Below, in pieces: positions 43,139 through 52,117 of a stretch of DNA of 64,000 bases. This DNA is from Haloterrigena salifodinae (GTDB lineage Archaea > Halobacteriota > Halobacteria > Halobacteriales > Natrialbaceae). The position numbers and the translations under genes were made by a program. A model generated the notes under the pieces. That model did no database searches. It was not told the DNA's origin and saw only the letters and a program-made list of their open reading frames with translations. How positions within the stretch are numbered: the stretch's first letter is position 1; every line of letters starts with the position of its first letter. The stretch spans positions 186,001-250,000 of the forward strand of contig NZ_RQWN01000002.1 in the NCBI RefSeq assembly GCF_003977755.1, in the 5' to 3' direction.

Positions 43139-44521
43139 TTAGTATTTCCGCTCGGCATCACAGATCGAGTGAAACTCGTCCATGATGGCGTCTCGACCCG
43201 TCTGCCATCGTTCGAACGCCGCCGGCGTCTCCGGGTACGACGCGTAGTGGTCGGCCAACTCCGTCGCGAGGTCCCGGACGCGGTACAGTTCGCGCAGTTC
43301 CGACCAGTAGCCGAACGTCGAGCAAAGCGTCTTGAGCTTCAGCCCGAGTCCCATCGAGGGCGTACCCGAGCCGCCGACCGCGTCCGCGAGTTGCTGGGCG
43401 GGCAGCGAGGCGACGATTCCCGACAGCGTCTCGGTGTCGTACGCCGTTCCCCAGACGTTGTACAGATCGATCACGGCGAACCGCTTGCCGAAGTCCGTCA
43501 TCACGTCTCGGTTGTACTGCCAGAGGGCTCGCTCCGAGGGATCGCCCGTCGATATCGCCTCGATCGCCGCGTTCGCTGCCCAGTGTCCCGCGTTCGCTGC
43601 GCTGCCGATTCCGCCGCCGGTCACCGGATTGACGTGGGCGGCTGCGTCTCCGACCGCCAGATACCCCGGTGCGACGGCGGAATCGTACGGTCGGCGGGTC
43701 GGAAGCGCCGCACCGAGCTTGTTTTTCACCGTCGCGTTCTCGAACATCGGTTGCCGCCGGAGATCACGTCGTAACGCGTCGACGAGTTTCATCGGTTCCT
43801 CGGTCATCTGGAAGCCAAGGCCGACGTTGATCTCCGTCTCCGAGCGCGGGAAATACCAGAGATAGCCCAGTTCGTCGGTGGGTTTGAACACGATCGCGTC
43901 GTCCCAGTCGACCGGTTCCGGGACCTCGATGATTTCCCGGTAGGCAGAACAGAACTGAGAGTACCGGACGTCCGTGTCGAAGGTCGTCCCTGAGAAATTG
44001 GCCCTATCCTGAAGTATCGACAGCGCGCCGGCGGCGTCGACGGTTATCGGCGCTTCGTAGACGATCTGCTCGCCATTGCGTTTCGCATGGACGCCAGTTA
44101 TTCGTGCCCCCTCTTGGCGGACGTCAACGACTACGGTATCGTATTCGACCGTCGCGCCGAGTCGCTGGGCCTCCTCGAGGAGGATTTCACCGTACCGTTT
44201 CCGATCGACGACAGCACCTCGCTCTCCGAACTCGACCTCAAGTTCCTGCTCGTGATGGGGGTTCCGAAACACCGCACGACGGATGTTCCGGTTCGTAAAC
44301 GACGCGTCCTTGAGATAGTCGACGTCGATGACGTCGGGAAACGCGCTCGTGCCTTTGATCGCGTCACCGCAGGCGATACGGCCCGCTTCGGACTCGCTTT
44401 TCCGCTCGAGTACGACGACGTCGAGGCCGGCGTCGGCGGCCGTGGCGGCGGCGAACGTCCCGGCAGTCCCGCCGCCGACGACCACGAGATCGGCGCGTCG
44501 GTGGGTGCTGGATTCGACCAT
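43139..44521 (-). CDS. Geranylgeranyl reductase family FAD enzyme
   Basis: A 460-residue flavoprotein that saturates the isoprenoid chains of archaeal membrane lipids or related prenyl compounds. The FAD dinucleotide fold is VVVGGGTAGTFAAATAADAG at 13-32, with VLERK following. Other marks are GRIACGDAIKG near residue 48, LWYFPRSETEINVGLG and the FAD-binding YLAVGDAAAHVNPVTGGGIGSAA. Length fits the GGR family. It is the first gene in an operon with the ferredoxin and is divergent from a TrmB regulator. Confidence 0.9.
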   Translation of the reverse strand: MVESSTHRRADLVVVGGGTAGTFAAATAADAGLDVVVLERKSESEAGRIACGDAIKGTSAFPDVIDVDYLKDASFTNRNIRRAVFRNPHHEQELEVEFGERGAVVDRKRYGEILLEEAQRLGATVEYDTVVVDVRQEGARITGVHAKRNGEQIVYEAPITVDAAGALSILQDRANFSGTTFDTDVRYSQFCSAYREIIEVPEPVDWDDAIVFKPTDELGYLWYFPRSETEINVGLGFQMTEEPMKLVDALRRDLRRQPMFENATVKNKLGAALPTRRPYDSAVAPGYLAVGDAAAHVNPVTGGGIGSAANAGHWAANAAIEAISTGDPSERALWQYNRDVMTDFGKRFAVIDLYNVWGTAYDTETLSGIVASLPAQQLADAVGGSGTPSMGLGLKLKTLCSTFGYWSELRELYRVRDLATELADHYASYPETPAAFERWQTGRDAIMDEFHSICDAERKY

Positions 44522-44660
44522 CGAGTATCTGTAGCTGATCGCGCTGTTCGGTAAAATTATTGAAACGTAGTGCCACTTTCGGCGCGTTTCTCGGCTCTGA
44601 GCGAACGCGACGAGCGTCGAGCAGACCCCCGAATCGGCAATCGAACGGAAGATGTCGTAG

Positions 44661-44670
44661 GTATTTATAC
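44661..44670 (+). promoter_or_regulatory. TATA box of the TrmB-family gene
   Basis: GTATTTATAC lies about 26 bases before the ATG at 44692, the spacing expected for a leaderless haloarchaeal transcript. Confidence 0.6.
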
Positions 44671-44691
44671 GCGACTCGAGACCGAAATCAT

Positions 44692-45477
44692 ATGTCTGCG
44701 TTGCGCGAACTTGGCGTATCGAGTTACGAGGAGTCCGCGTATCGGACGTTGCTCGTGACCGGTCCGTCGACCGCCGCGGACGTTGCGACGGCCAGTGACG
44801 TCCCGCGAGGGCGGATCTACGACGTTTTGAACGGGCTAAGTGCCCGACGGTTAGTTCGAACTCGATCCGCCGATCCGAAGCGGTACGTCGCCGTGGAGCC
44901 GGAGACGGCGGTCGACCGACTTCTGGCGGAGCGACGGGACGAACTGGTCACGAAGTGGACCCGCTCGCTGGAAGTCGCCGACCGGCTCCGCTCGGACCTC
45001 GTTCCGCAGCCATCGCGCGACGGACACTTCTGGCCGGGATCGCTCGGCAGCGACGGGATGCTCACGGCCCTGCGACACCACGCTCGAGCGACCGACGAGC
45101 GGGTGCGGATGATCGCTGGAATTCCGTACGAGTACGCCCGAGCAGACGCCCTCCGTTCGGAAACGGACGTCTTCTTCGAGGAACTCGCGGGGGATATCGA
45201 CGTCGACCTCGTTTGCAGTGCGGGCGTCCTCGAGAAACTCGCGGATTCGATTCCGTCGGCCGCCGCCGATCATGCCGCCGACGTTCGAGTGCGAGGGGTC
45301 CCTGATCTACCCCTCTCGTTCGACATCGTTGATGGGACGACGGCGACGATCGAGATCCCCCATCCGCGGACGAACACCGATCGGTTCGGCGTGATCGGTC
45401 TCACCGACTCCCGAATCGTCAACCGACTCGAGCGGCAGTTCCAGCAACTCTGGGACGAGGCGACGCCGGTATTGTGA
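44692..45477 (+). CDS. TrmB-family transcriptional regulator
   Basis: A 261-residue regulator. The N-terminal TrmB winged helix is LRELGVSSYEESAYRTLLVTGPSTAADVATASDVPRGRIYDVLNGLSARRLV, with RYVAVEPETAVDRLLAERRDEL following. The C-terminal region (about 110-260) is a truncated TrmB/PLD-like ligand-binding domain. It is divergent from the geranylgeranyl reductase operon and may regulate it. The ATG at 44692 is supported by the correctly spaced TATA box; 44 in-frame upstream residues are not. Confidence 0.9.
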   Translation: MSALRELGVSSYEESAYRTLLVTGPSTAADVATASDVPRGRIYDVLNGLSARRLVRTRSADPKRYVAVEPETAVDRLLAERRDELVTKWTRSLEVADRLRSDLVPQPSRDGHFWPGSLGSDGMLTALRHHARATDERVRMIAGIPYEYARADALRSETDVFFEELAGDIDVDLVCSAGVLEKLADSIPSAAADHAADVRVRGVPDLPLSFDIVDGTTATIEIPHPRTNTDRFGVIGLTDSRIVNRLERQFQQLWDEATPVL

Positions 45478-45635
45478 TCGTTCGAGCCGCCGCCCCTGCC
45501 TTCCTCGAGACTCCGTCGATCGCGCGGCTCGTCGCGGGTTTTCGCTACTCGGCTCCCGGTCGGATTTAGGTCGTGCGAAAAATTATAAGAAAATTGAGAA
45601 GTTATATGTGGGTGGGCGTCCTCTACTAGATCGTA

Positions 45636-46181
45636 ATGAGTACGCAGAAGTCCGTTCAGCAGGAGGCCGGCACCGTCGAGGAGAACGCGCTCAGACTCGA
45701 GCCCGAGAAGGCCGAACAGATCATCGAGGCGCTGAACCGCGACCTCGCGGATTCCTACGTCCTCTACCACCAGCTCCACAAGCACCACTGGAACGTCGAG
45801 GGCGCGGAGTTCCTCGATATCCACGTCTTCCTCCAGGAGGTCTACGAGGACGTCGAGGAGGCGGCCGACGACCTCGCCGAGCGGCTCCAGGCGCTGGGCG
45901 GCGTTCCGCATGCGAACATGACGACGCTGGCCGAGAAGGCCACCGTCGAGCCCGAGGACGAGGACGTCTACGACATCCGGACGTCGCTCGAGAACGACCT
46001 CGAGATGATGGGCGACATCATCGAGAGTAACCGCCAGCATATCGAACTCGCCGAGAACTTAGGCGACCACGCGACGGCCCAGATGCTTCGCGACCAGCTC
46101 GTGACTATCGAGGAACACGCCCACCACATCGAGCACTACCTCGAGGACGACACGCTGGTCCTCGAGTCGGCGACGAACTAA
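45636..46181 (+). CDS. dpsA: DpsA ferritin-like DNA-protection / iron-storage protein
   Basis: A 181-residue Dps homologue, forming 12-subunit cages that oxidise and store iron and protect DNA. Ferroxidase ligands have canonical spacing: His51 (HHW), His63 (DIHVF), Asp78 and Glu82 (DDLAER). N-terminal extension and length match haloarchaeal DpsA. An AT-rich promoter stretch lies at 45577-45609. It faces a DtxR-type regulator gene that ends 27 bp downstream, consistent with iron-dependent control. Confidence 0.95.
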   Translation: MSTQKSVQQEAGTVEENALRLEPEKAEQIIEALNRDLADSYVLYHQLHKHHWNVEGAEFLDIHVFLQEVYEDVEEAADDLAERLQALGGVPHANMTTLAEKATVEPEDEDVYDIRTSLENDLEMMGDIIESNRQHIELAENLGDHATAQMLRDQLVTIEEHAHHIEHYLEDDTLVLESATN

Positions 46182-46208
46182 CGGGCCAGTCGACGCGACG
46201 ACCCGCGA

Positions 46209-46610
46209 CTACTCGACGGACGGCGGCCGTTCGTCCGCCTCCGCTTTTTCCGCGTCGAGCAGCGTTTCGGCGACCCGGTCGGTGACGACCGAACTGACGC
46301 TTCCCACGAGTTGCATCGCCTCTCGCCGCGGCTCCGGGAGCTCGAGGACGTCCCGAAAGAACGTCGAGAGGACGACGTAGCGCTCGTGGAGCTCGGCGGA
46401 CGTCTCCCGGCCACGGTCGGTGAGCGTCGCCCCCTCGTACGGCTCGTACTCCAGATAGCCCCGGGCCTCGAGCCGCTGGAGGGTTTCTGTCGCGGTCGAC
46501 GGCGACCGGTCGAGCTCCTCGGCGACGTAGCCGGGTGCGATTGGTTCCTCGCCGTCCGTCTCCCGGGTCGCGCGATAGATCACCAGCAGGTACTGGGGCG
46601 CGTCGGTCAT
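46209..46610 (-). CDS. DtxR-family metal-dependent regulator
   Basis: A 133-residue DtxR/MntR-type repressor. The winged helix is QYLLVIYRATRETDGEEPIAPGYVAEELDRSPSTATETLQRLEARGYLEYEPYEGATLTDRG, followed by the dimerisation helix ELHERYVVLSTFFRDVLELPE. There is no SH3-like third domain, as in short archaeal members. The start ATG is at 46610; in-frame GTG 46682 adds an Arg-rich tail. An iron-box-like palindrome lies at 46743-46758 in its upstream region, so autoregulation is likely. dpsA is next door. Confidence 0.88.
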   Translation of the reverse strand: MTDAPQYLLVIYRATRETDGEEPIAPGYVAEELDRSPSTATETLQRLEARGYLEYEPYEGATLTDRGRETSAELHERYVVLSTFFRDVLELPEPRREAMQLVGSVSSVVTDRVAETLLDAEKAEADERPPSVE

Positions 46611-46742
46611 GCGCGACGGCGACGATACTGATCGGCGGGCGGCTGGGTCCCCCTGTCGGGCGCGTCGAGCGAGCGCTCGCACGCCGGCGGGGTCGACGGT
46701 CGTCTCGGACTGCGCTTCCGAACCGGATCGCCTTCCATGCGA

Positions 46743-46758
46743 TTTAGGCTTACCTAAA
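46743..46758. promoter_or_regulatory. Iron-box-like operator upstream of the DtxR gene
   Basis: TTTAGG CTTA CCTAAA: two perfect 6-bp arms around a 4-bp spacer. It resembles the TTAGG...CCTAA half-site arrangement bound by DtxR/IdeR-type repressors. On the - strand a TATA-like run (CTTTAACG, reading from about 46769) precedes it, so binding would block the promoter of the regulator gene. Confidence 0.7.
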
Positions 46759-46862
46759 ACGTTAAAGTAGTTGCGACTGGCGACCGTTCGATCCGGAACC
46801 GTCGATGACAGGGTTTCGACGGCGTCCGTCGGTTTCCGAGAGTACCGCCACCGGATGAGCGA

Positions 46863-47780
46863 TCACTCGTTCGGAATCTCCGTCGTCGGATCGGTCCGTC
46901 CGTCCGACGACCGCACCGACTCGAGTCGGCCGGCGAGGTTCCGCAGGAGGACGCGGCTCGAGAAGCGGAACGTCCGCCGGCGATCCCGATAATAGAACGG
47001 CCCGAGTTCCGCGTCGGGTACCGTTCGGGGGGTGACGGCCGGATCGGACAGCTTCTCGATCCCGTCGGAGAGGAGACTAATCTGGAGCGCCGCGAGACGA
47101 TCGAAGACGTCCCAGAGCGTCCGGCAGTCGGCGACGCTCGTCTCCGCGGAGGCGACGATCTCGCCGCCGTCGATCGACTCGTTCAGCCGCTGGAGCGTCG
47201 TCCCGGCGCGGTCCCGCCCGTCGTGAAAGATCACCGGCGGCCCCATCCCGCGATAGCGCCGGATATCCGCCGGATGGAAGCTCACCACGCCGTGTTCCGT
47301 CGCGGTCAGGACGTCGCCGCGAATCAGTCCGAACCCGAAGCGGACGACGACATCACAGCGGTCCGCGAGCCGGGAGACGATCCCCGGCGGGAGTTCGTTC
47401 CAGCCGTCTTCGGTCCGCGGCCGACACCGGACGTGATCCGCGTCGGCGAGCGCGTCGGCGCTCTCGGTCGCGCGTCGGTGCCACAGCGGCCGTTCGTCGC
47501 CGAACAGCCGCCCGAGGCTTCGCTCCGCGAGGACGGCTGTCCACGCTCGCTCCTCGCGGAAGACCTCGACGAGTTCGACGACGTCCGCGAGCGAGAGGCG
47601 ATCTTTGCTCTCGTCCCACGACTCGTCCCCGACCGCCGTGCCGGCGGCGTTGTGGACGACGAGCGGAATCTCGACGTCGACGGCGGCCTCGCGGCGGAGT
47701 CGTTCGAGGGCACGGACTTGCCACTCGTAGAGGGACGGTTCCGCCAGTACCCCGACCGCCATCTGTTCACCCCCGGACAT
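46863..47780 (-). CDS. Formyltransferase-like protein
   Basis: A ~305-residue protein whose middle matches the formyl-transferase fold: RCDVVVRFGFGLIRGDVL, then GVVSFHPADIRRYRGMGPPVIFHDG and AGTTLQRLNESIDGGEIVA. The Asn-His-Asp catalytic set of Fmt/PurN is only partly evident (SFHPAD). Such proteins often act on sugar nucleotides. The start is uncertain; ATGs at 47780 and 47762 are best. The C-terminus is basic. Confidence 0.75.
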   Translation of the reverse strand: MSGGEQMAVGVLAEPSLYEWQVRALERLRREAAVDVEIPLVVHNAAGTAVGDESWDESKDRLSLADVVELVEVFREERAWTAVLAERSLGRLFGDERPLWHRRATESADALADADHVRCRPRTEDGWNELPPGIVSRLADRCDVVVRFGFGLIRGDVLTATEHGVVSFHPADIRRYRGMGPPVIFHDGRDRAGTTLQRLNESIDGGEIVASAETSVADCRTLWDVFDRLAALQISLLSDGIEKLSDPAVTPRTVPDAELGPFYYRDRRRTFRFSSRVLLRNLAGRLESVRSSDGRTDPTTEIPNE

Positions 47781-47917
47781 GCGGCGGACTACCGGCGTTC
47801 CGCCCTTTGTTACTCGCGCCATTCAGGCCGAATATTCGTCCGAAATTGGGACACTCAGCGGGAGGGACGGGTTCAGCGACCGAAAGGTCGAGGTGGTCGT
47901 CGGGCGTACGCTCGGCC

Positions 47918-48076
47918 GTGACCGACGAAACCGACGGGATCGACGACCGCGATGACGACGGCGATAGCGCCGACGTCGCCCACGCCCGTCGCGAGTGCGA
48001 CGTTTGTGGGGCGTCCGTCCCCGCGGCGACCTACCGCGAGCACCTACTCAAGGAGTGTCCGGGAGAGCCTCGCTGA
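47918..48076 (+). CDS. Small zinc-finger protein (52 aa)
   Basis: GTG start, then an acidic run (TDETDGIDDRDDDGDSADV) and a compact zinc-finger-like motif CDVCGASVPAATYREHLLKEC (Cys2-His-Cys). It lies 70 bp before the ketopantoate reductase gene. Function unknown. Confidence 0.72.
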   Translation: MTDETDGIDDRDDDGDSADVAHARRECDVCGASVPAATYREHLLKECPGEPR

Positions 48077-48146
48077 CCGGCCTCGAGTCCGAACGTCGAC
48101 CTCACGCGCCCGCAATCCCTTTCACCGATCTCTCCGTACGGTCGGT

Positions 48147-49076
48147 ATGAAATTCGCCGTGTTCGGCGCCGGCGGTGTCGGCGGCTACCTCGGCGCGCGA
48201 CTCGCCGACGCGGGCCACGAGGTCCACCTGATCGCACGGGGCGACCACCTCGAGGCGCTCCGGACCGACGGGTTGCGCCTCGAGAGCGTCGCCGGGGAGA
48301 CGACGGTCGAACTGCCCGCGACCGACGATCCGGGCGAGATCGGGCCCTGTGACTACGTGCTCTTTTGCGTGAAGGCCTACGATACGCGCGACGCCGCCGG
48401 CGACCTCGAGCCGCTGCTCGGCGAGGAGACGGCGGTCGTCTCCTTTCAGAACGGCGTCGACAACGAACGGTGGCTCGCCGAGGAGATCGGCGACGAGCGC
48501 GTCGTCGGCGGCGTGGCCTACATCTTCTCGACGATCGGGGAGCCGGGCGTCGTCGAGCATACCGGCGGCCCGGCGCGGTTCGTCTACGGCGAACTCGACG
48601 AGCGGCGAACGGATCGGATCGAGGCGCTCGACGACGCGCTGTCGGAGAGCGAGGGCGTCGACGCGGTGCTGGCCGACGACATCCGCGTCGAACTCTGGCG
48701 GAAGTTCGCGTTCATCTGTGCGCAGGCCGGGATGACCGCCGCGACCCGGCTCCCGGTCGGCGAGATTCGGGACACCGACGCCTCGTGGGCGATGTACCGG
48801 CGGCTCCTCGAGGAGGTCTGTACCGTCGCTCGGGCGGAAGGCGTCGACCTCCCGGACGGCCTCGTCGACGAGTGGCTCGAGTTCGCCCGGGAGCTGGATC
48901 CGGAGATGTACTCCTCGCTGCAGTACGATCTGACCCACGACAAGCCGATGGAACTCGACGCGCTCCACGGCTCGGTCGTCCGCCACGCGGCCGACTGCGG
49001 CGTCGACGCGCCGATGAACGAGGCCGTCCACGCGATCCTCCGTCCCTGGGCCGACCGGAATCGGAAGGACGACTGA
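48147..49076 (+). CDS. 2-dehydropantoate 2-reductase (ketopantoate reductase)
   Basis: A 309-residue NADPH enzyme of the PanE/ApbA family, reducing 2-dehydropantoate to pantoate for coenzyme A synthesis. The Rossmann motif GAGGVGGYLGARLADAGHEV starts at residue 7. Further marks are DYVLFCVKAYDT, SFQNGVDNE, the catalytic Lys in ELWRKFAFICAQAGMTA and the C-terminal S-x-x-x-D region YSSLQYDLTHDKPMELDALHG. Haloarchaea may use this family also for other 2-oxo acids. The ATG at 48147 begins exactly at the Rossmann strand. Confidence 0.9.
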   Translation: MKFAVFGAGGVGGYLGARLADAGHEVHLIARGDHLEALRTDGLRLESVAGETTVELPATDDPGEIGPCDYVLFCVKAYDTRDAAGDLEPLLGEETAVVSFQNGVDNERWLAEEIGDERVVGGVAYIFSTIGEPGVVEHTGGPARFVYGELDERRTDRIEALDDALSESEGVDAVLADDIRVELWRKFAFICAQAGMTAATRLPVGEIRDTDASWAMYRRLLEEVCTVARAEGVDLPDGLVDEWLEFARELDPEMYSSLQYDLTHDKPMELDALHGSVVRHAADCGVDAPMNEAVHAILRPWADRNRKDD

Positions 49077-49221
49077 GAGTGAACCGTCGGTCGACACCCC
49101 GAGTGCGTACGGACGAATCCGTGCGACCGCGTTTTCCCATCGCTCGTGGATTCTCAAGACTGTTCTCTCGCAGCGAGATGCGGGGAAAATATTATGCGGA
49201 CCGTTGGACTCACACCGACCA

Positions 49222-49365
49222 GTGACGGGACAGCACGGCTCTCGACTCTGGAAGTGTCCGAAATGTGACCGATCGGTAAACCGTTTCGTGAACGGCTGTC
49301 GGTGTCCGTTTTGTCGGGAGACCGTCGCCGACGAGTGTGACTGCGAGACGATTCACACGACCTGA
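49222..49365 (+). CDS. Small zinc-ribbon protein (47 aa)
   Basis: GTG start after a TATA-like AAATATTATG about 30 bases upstream, consistent with a leaderless transcript. The protein has CPKC and CPFC pairs forming a zinc ribbon, with an additional CDC near the C-terminus. Function unknown. Confidence 0.75.
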   Translation: MTGQHGSRLWKCPKCDRSVNRFVNGCRCPFCRETVADECDCETIHTT

Positions 49366-49444
49366 CCGCGAGGGTTCGCTTCGAGCCGCCGCCGTCGGTT
49401 CGGATCGCGTTAGGCGGTCTCTGACGATCGATCGAGCGCGCTCG

Positions 49445-51202
49445 CTACTTCTCTTCGACGTGGCGGATCTCGCAGGCAATTCCCCGAGAGCTCTCGCACA
49501 TTTCGCGGCCGAACATCTCCGCGCGGCCGACGGCGAAGGCCTTCGGCCCCTCGACGACGACCTCGTCGCCGACGCGGATCTCGTCGTCGGCGTCGACGAC
49601 GCCCGGCGCGAGCACGCTGCCGTGGGGGACGAAGCCGTCGATCTCGACGCGCTTGGTGGGCGCGTCGCCCTCGACCCACCGCTTCGCGCCCTCGAGCGTA
49701 AAGGAGAGCGTGCCGTACTGGGGGACCATCGTCGCGAGCTGGGTCTCCTCGCTATCGCGGACCTGGATCTTCGGATAGCGACTGGTCGTCTGGATGTCGT
49801 CGAAGAGGTCGTCGCCGGCGCCGTCGCCGAGCAGGTAGTCCGCGATGGCGCGGACGGTGTTGTGCTCGCGCTCGCGCTTGGAGTACTTCAGCTCGCCCGA
49901 CAGCGCCGTTCCGAGATTGGAAAGGGACTCGTCGTCGGTGGGGTGGCCGCCCTCGGGAACGGTGTACGTGATATCGAGGTCGAGGGCCTCCTCGACGCGT
50001 CCGACGATGTCGCGGTAGCCCTCGTCGGGGACGTGGGCGATGATCTCGGGGTAGTCGTTGCGCTCGAGGTAGCGCTGCAGGACCTCGCTCACAAATTCCT
50101 TCTCGTCTTCGGACCACCGCCCCGTGACGACGGTGTCGTAGTGTTGGGCCGGATAGGTCGTCTCGAGTTCCTGCGGGACGACCCCGATGGGGCTGGTCAT
50201 CGAGACGAGGTGGGCGCGCCACTGGATGACGTCGTGGAACTGGCCGTGACTCTGGGACTCGCTGTAGGGTTTCGTTGCCGAACAGGGGACCAGCACCAGC
50301 GGATTCTTGAAGCGATTCTGGTAGCGCGTGGTCACGCGGTCGGCGTACCGCTGGATCTCGACGCGTCGGAGGGTGTCCTCGGTCGCGGCGTTAATCTCCG
50401 CGTCTCGGAGGATGGGCGTGCGCTCCTCAAGGTAGCCCCACTCCGCGTCCAGTTCGCGCACGGCGGCGGTGAGCCACTGGTCGTGGCGGGCCTGTCCCTC
50501 GACGTAGTCCCGGAGGCGGCCGTCGCGGATGCGTCGGCGGACGATGCCGAGTTCGGCCGCGAGGGCGTTTCGGTTGTGCTCGGCGCAGTCCTCGCGGGTG
50601 AACTCCTCGCGGGGCTGCTGGCAGGCCGAACACGAGCAGGGGAGTTCCTCGAGGTCCTCGAGGAAGTACGCCTCGTCGGTCGTGAGATAGCGGCCCTCGG
50701 TGCCCTTCACGACCGCGGCGGTCTCGTCGAAGAGGTCGACACCGGCGTAGGCCAGCACGGCGACGTTGCGCGGCGTGGCGACGCCCGAGAAGTAGAGGGC
50801 GGTGTCGGTCGGAATCGCCTCGTGGACGTTCACGACGGCCTCGACCAGCGCCGCGCCGTGACCCGTAATCGACTGGACGTCGGAAACGGCGTAGGCGTCG
50901 GTGCCCTGCTCGTCGACGTGCTCGCTCGAGACGACCGCGACGCTCGGGTAGTCGACCTCCGGGTGATCGACCGCGAACGACTCGCGGACTTCCTCGGCGG
51001 TGCCGCCAGGGAACGCCCGGTGGGGGAGGACGGTGAGCGTCGACTCGTCGCCCTCGGGAAGCTCCCGATCGGCGCTCCACAGCGATCCCGCGTCCTCGAG
51101 GACGTCGTCGACGAGCGCGGGGGTCGTCACGGGCGACTCGAGTCGGAGTTCGCCCACGCGAGCGGCCCCATCGCGCTCGTGGACTTCGAAGTAGTCGGTC
51201 AT
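49445..51202 (-). CDS. arcS: Archaeosine synthase ArcS (TgtA2)
   Basis: A 585-residue tRNA-modification enzyme converting preQ0 at position 15 of tRNA toward archaeosine. The N-terminal TGT-like domain lacks the complete transglycosylase active site but retains the Cys-rich zinc site CSCSAC at about 189-194. The ArcS-specific motif PCSATKPYSESQSH is at 306-319. A C-terminal PUA domain (YPKIQVRDSEETQLATMV to the end) binds tRNA. The true transglycosylase tgtA lies 2 kb upstream on the same strand. Start ATG at 51202. Confidence 0.95.
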   Translation of the reverse strand: MTDYFEVHERDGAARVGELRLESPVTTPALVDDVLEDAGSLWSADRELPEGDESTLTVLPHRAFPGGTAEEVRESFAVDHPEVDYPSVAVVSSEHVDEQGTDAYAVSDVQSITGHGAALVEAVVNVHEAIPTDTALYFSGVATPRNVAVLAYAGVDLFDETAAVVKGTEGRYLTTDEAYFLEDLEELPCSCSACQQPREEFTREDCAEHNRNALAAELGIVRRRIRDGRLRDYVEGQARHDQWLTAAVRELDAEWGYLEERTPILRDAEINAATEDTLRRVEIQRYADRVTTRYQNRFKNPLVLVPCSATKPYSESQSHGQFHDVIQWRAHLVSMTSPIGVVPQELETTYPAQHYDTVVTGRWSEDEKEFVSEVLQRYLERNDYPEIIAHVPDEGYRDIVGRVEEALDLDITYTVPEGGHPTDDESLSNLGTALSGELKYSKREREHNTVRAIADYLLGDGAGDDLFDDIQTTSRYPKIQVRDSEETQLATMVPQYGTLSFTLEGAKRWVEGDAPTKRVEIDGFVPHGSVLAPGVVDADDEIRVGDEVVVEGPKAFAVGRAEMFGREMCESSRGIACEIRHVEEK

Positions 51203-51342
51203 ACCCGATATGGGCGGGGGAGCGCGAAAGAGGCTGTCGGTCCCGACGCCGGAATCGCGACCGACTCTCCTTCTCGGTATTGAATATAATGATTAATAGA
51301 CTCGGGAAAATTATATGAACGTCGGGGACCTTGCCGCTATCA

Positions 51343-51453
51343 ATGACAGAACACTACGAATGTTCGAATTGCGGCTCCGAGCTGCACTACCGAACGACGA
51401 AGCACAACGGCTGTCCGAACTGCGGCACCGTCCCGCTTCACAGCGCCGACTGA
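51343..51453 (+). CDS. Very small zinc-ribbon protein (36 aa)
   Basis: A frame of 36 residues with CSNC and CPNC pairs (MTEHYECSNCGSELHY...) and little else. A TATA-like AAAATTATATG lies 26-36 bases before the ATG, giving a leaderless transcript. Similar mini-ribbons are common in haloarchaea. Function unknown. Confidence 0.78.
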   Translation: MTEHYECSNCGSELHYRTTKHNGCPNCGTVPLHSAD

Positions 51454-51631
51454 GGACCCGACCGTCGCGCGATCGATCACGCTGACTGCTGACTGATCCG
51501 CGAGTCCGGCGTGTCCGCCGATTGTCGCGGTACCCGATATTCTATTCGGTGGCATATGCGAGTCGATACCGACGGTCAGGCGCGCCGAGACGCCGGTTTT
51601 CTCTACCGCGGTTCTTCGGAATTGCACCGCT

Positions 51632-52009
51632 CTACGCGGTTCCACGGAATCGCGCCGTCGCCGACGTGTGGCCGCGGTTGAACGAGAGCACCTCGAGTTC
51701 GATCACGTCGCCGACCGAGAGGTCGCCGGGGACCTCCTCGACGAAGACGACGAACCCCTCGATCTTGCAGACGGCCCGCCGCTCGCCGGTGTGGTGTTCC
51801 GTGAACTCGTGGACGGCGGCCTCCCTGACGTCGCCGAGATCGACCGGCGGCTCGCGCTCCTGGGCCGCCTTGTGTTTCTCGTAGGACTGCCGACGTCCCG
51901 CCGATCGACCGCCCCGGACGCGCTTACGCAGCCACGAGCCGACAACGAGAACGACGAACACACCCGCGACGAGGGCGAACACACCGACGGGCGACGCGGC
52001 GCCGAACAT
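51632..52009 (-). CDS. Membrane-anchored TRAM-domain protein
   Basis: A 125-residue protein. The N-terminus has one hydrophobic helix (VGVFALVAGVFVVLVVGSW) followed by an Arg/Lys-rich stop-transfer segment. The C-terminal ~55 residues form a TRAM-like beta barrel (PGDLSVGDVIELEVLSFNRGHTSATARF), a nucleic-acid-binding fold. It may hold an RNA-binding domain at the membrane. Start ATG at 52009; the long upstream frame is antisense to the Lrp gene. Confidence 0.8.
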   Translation of the reverse strand: MFGAASPVGVFALVAGVFVVLVVGSWLRKRVRGGRSAGRRQSYEKHKAAQEREPPVDLGDVREAAVHEFTEHHTGERRAVCKIEGFVVFVEEVPGDLSVGDVIELEVLSFNRGHTSATARFRGTA

Positions 52010-52117
52010 ACGCGAGGGTGGCGTCGCTTGCGCCTTTGCTGTTCCGATGCCGCGCCGTCGGCGCCGCGGCGACGGGCCGAACCAAAAGCGCTTGCTGCTG
52101 GCCCCGAAACTAGCGCT

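Noticed and set aside
46609-46738. A 43-codon leader reading frame overlapping the DtxR start (ATGA)
   Set aside because: It is Arg/Pro-rich with no conserved pattern visible, and could arise by chance in GC-rich DNA. Kept only as a possibility.
49337-51283. A 648-residue open frame on + opposite arcS
   Set aside because: It is antisense to a gene with clear ArcS motifs and a PUA domain, and has no recognisable domain of its own.
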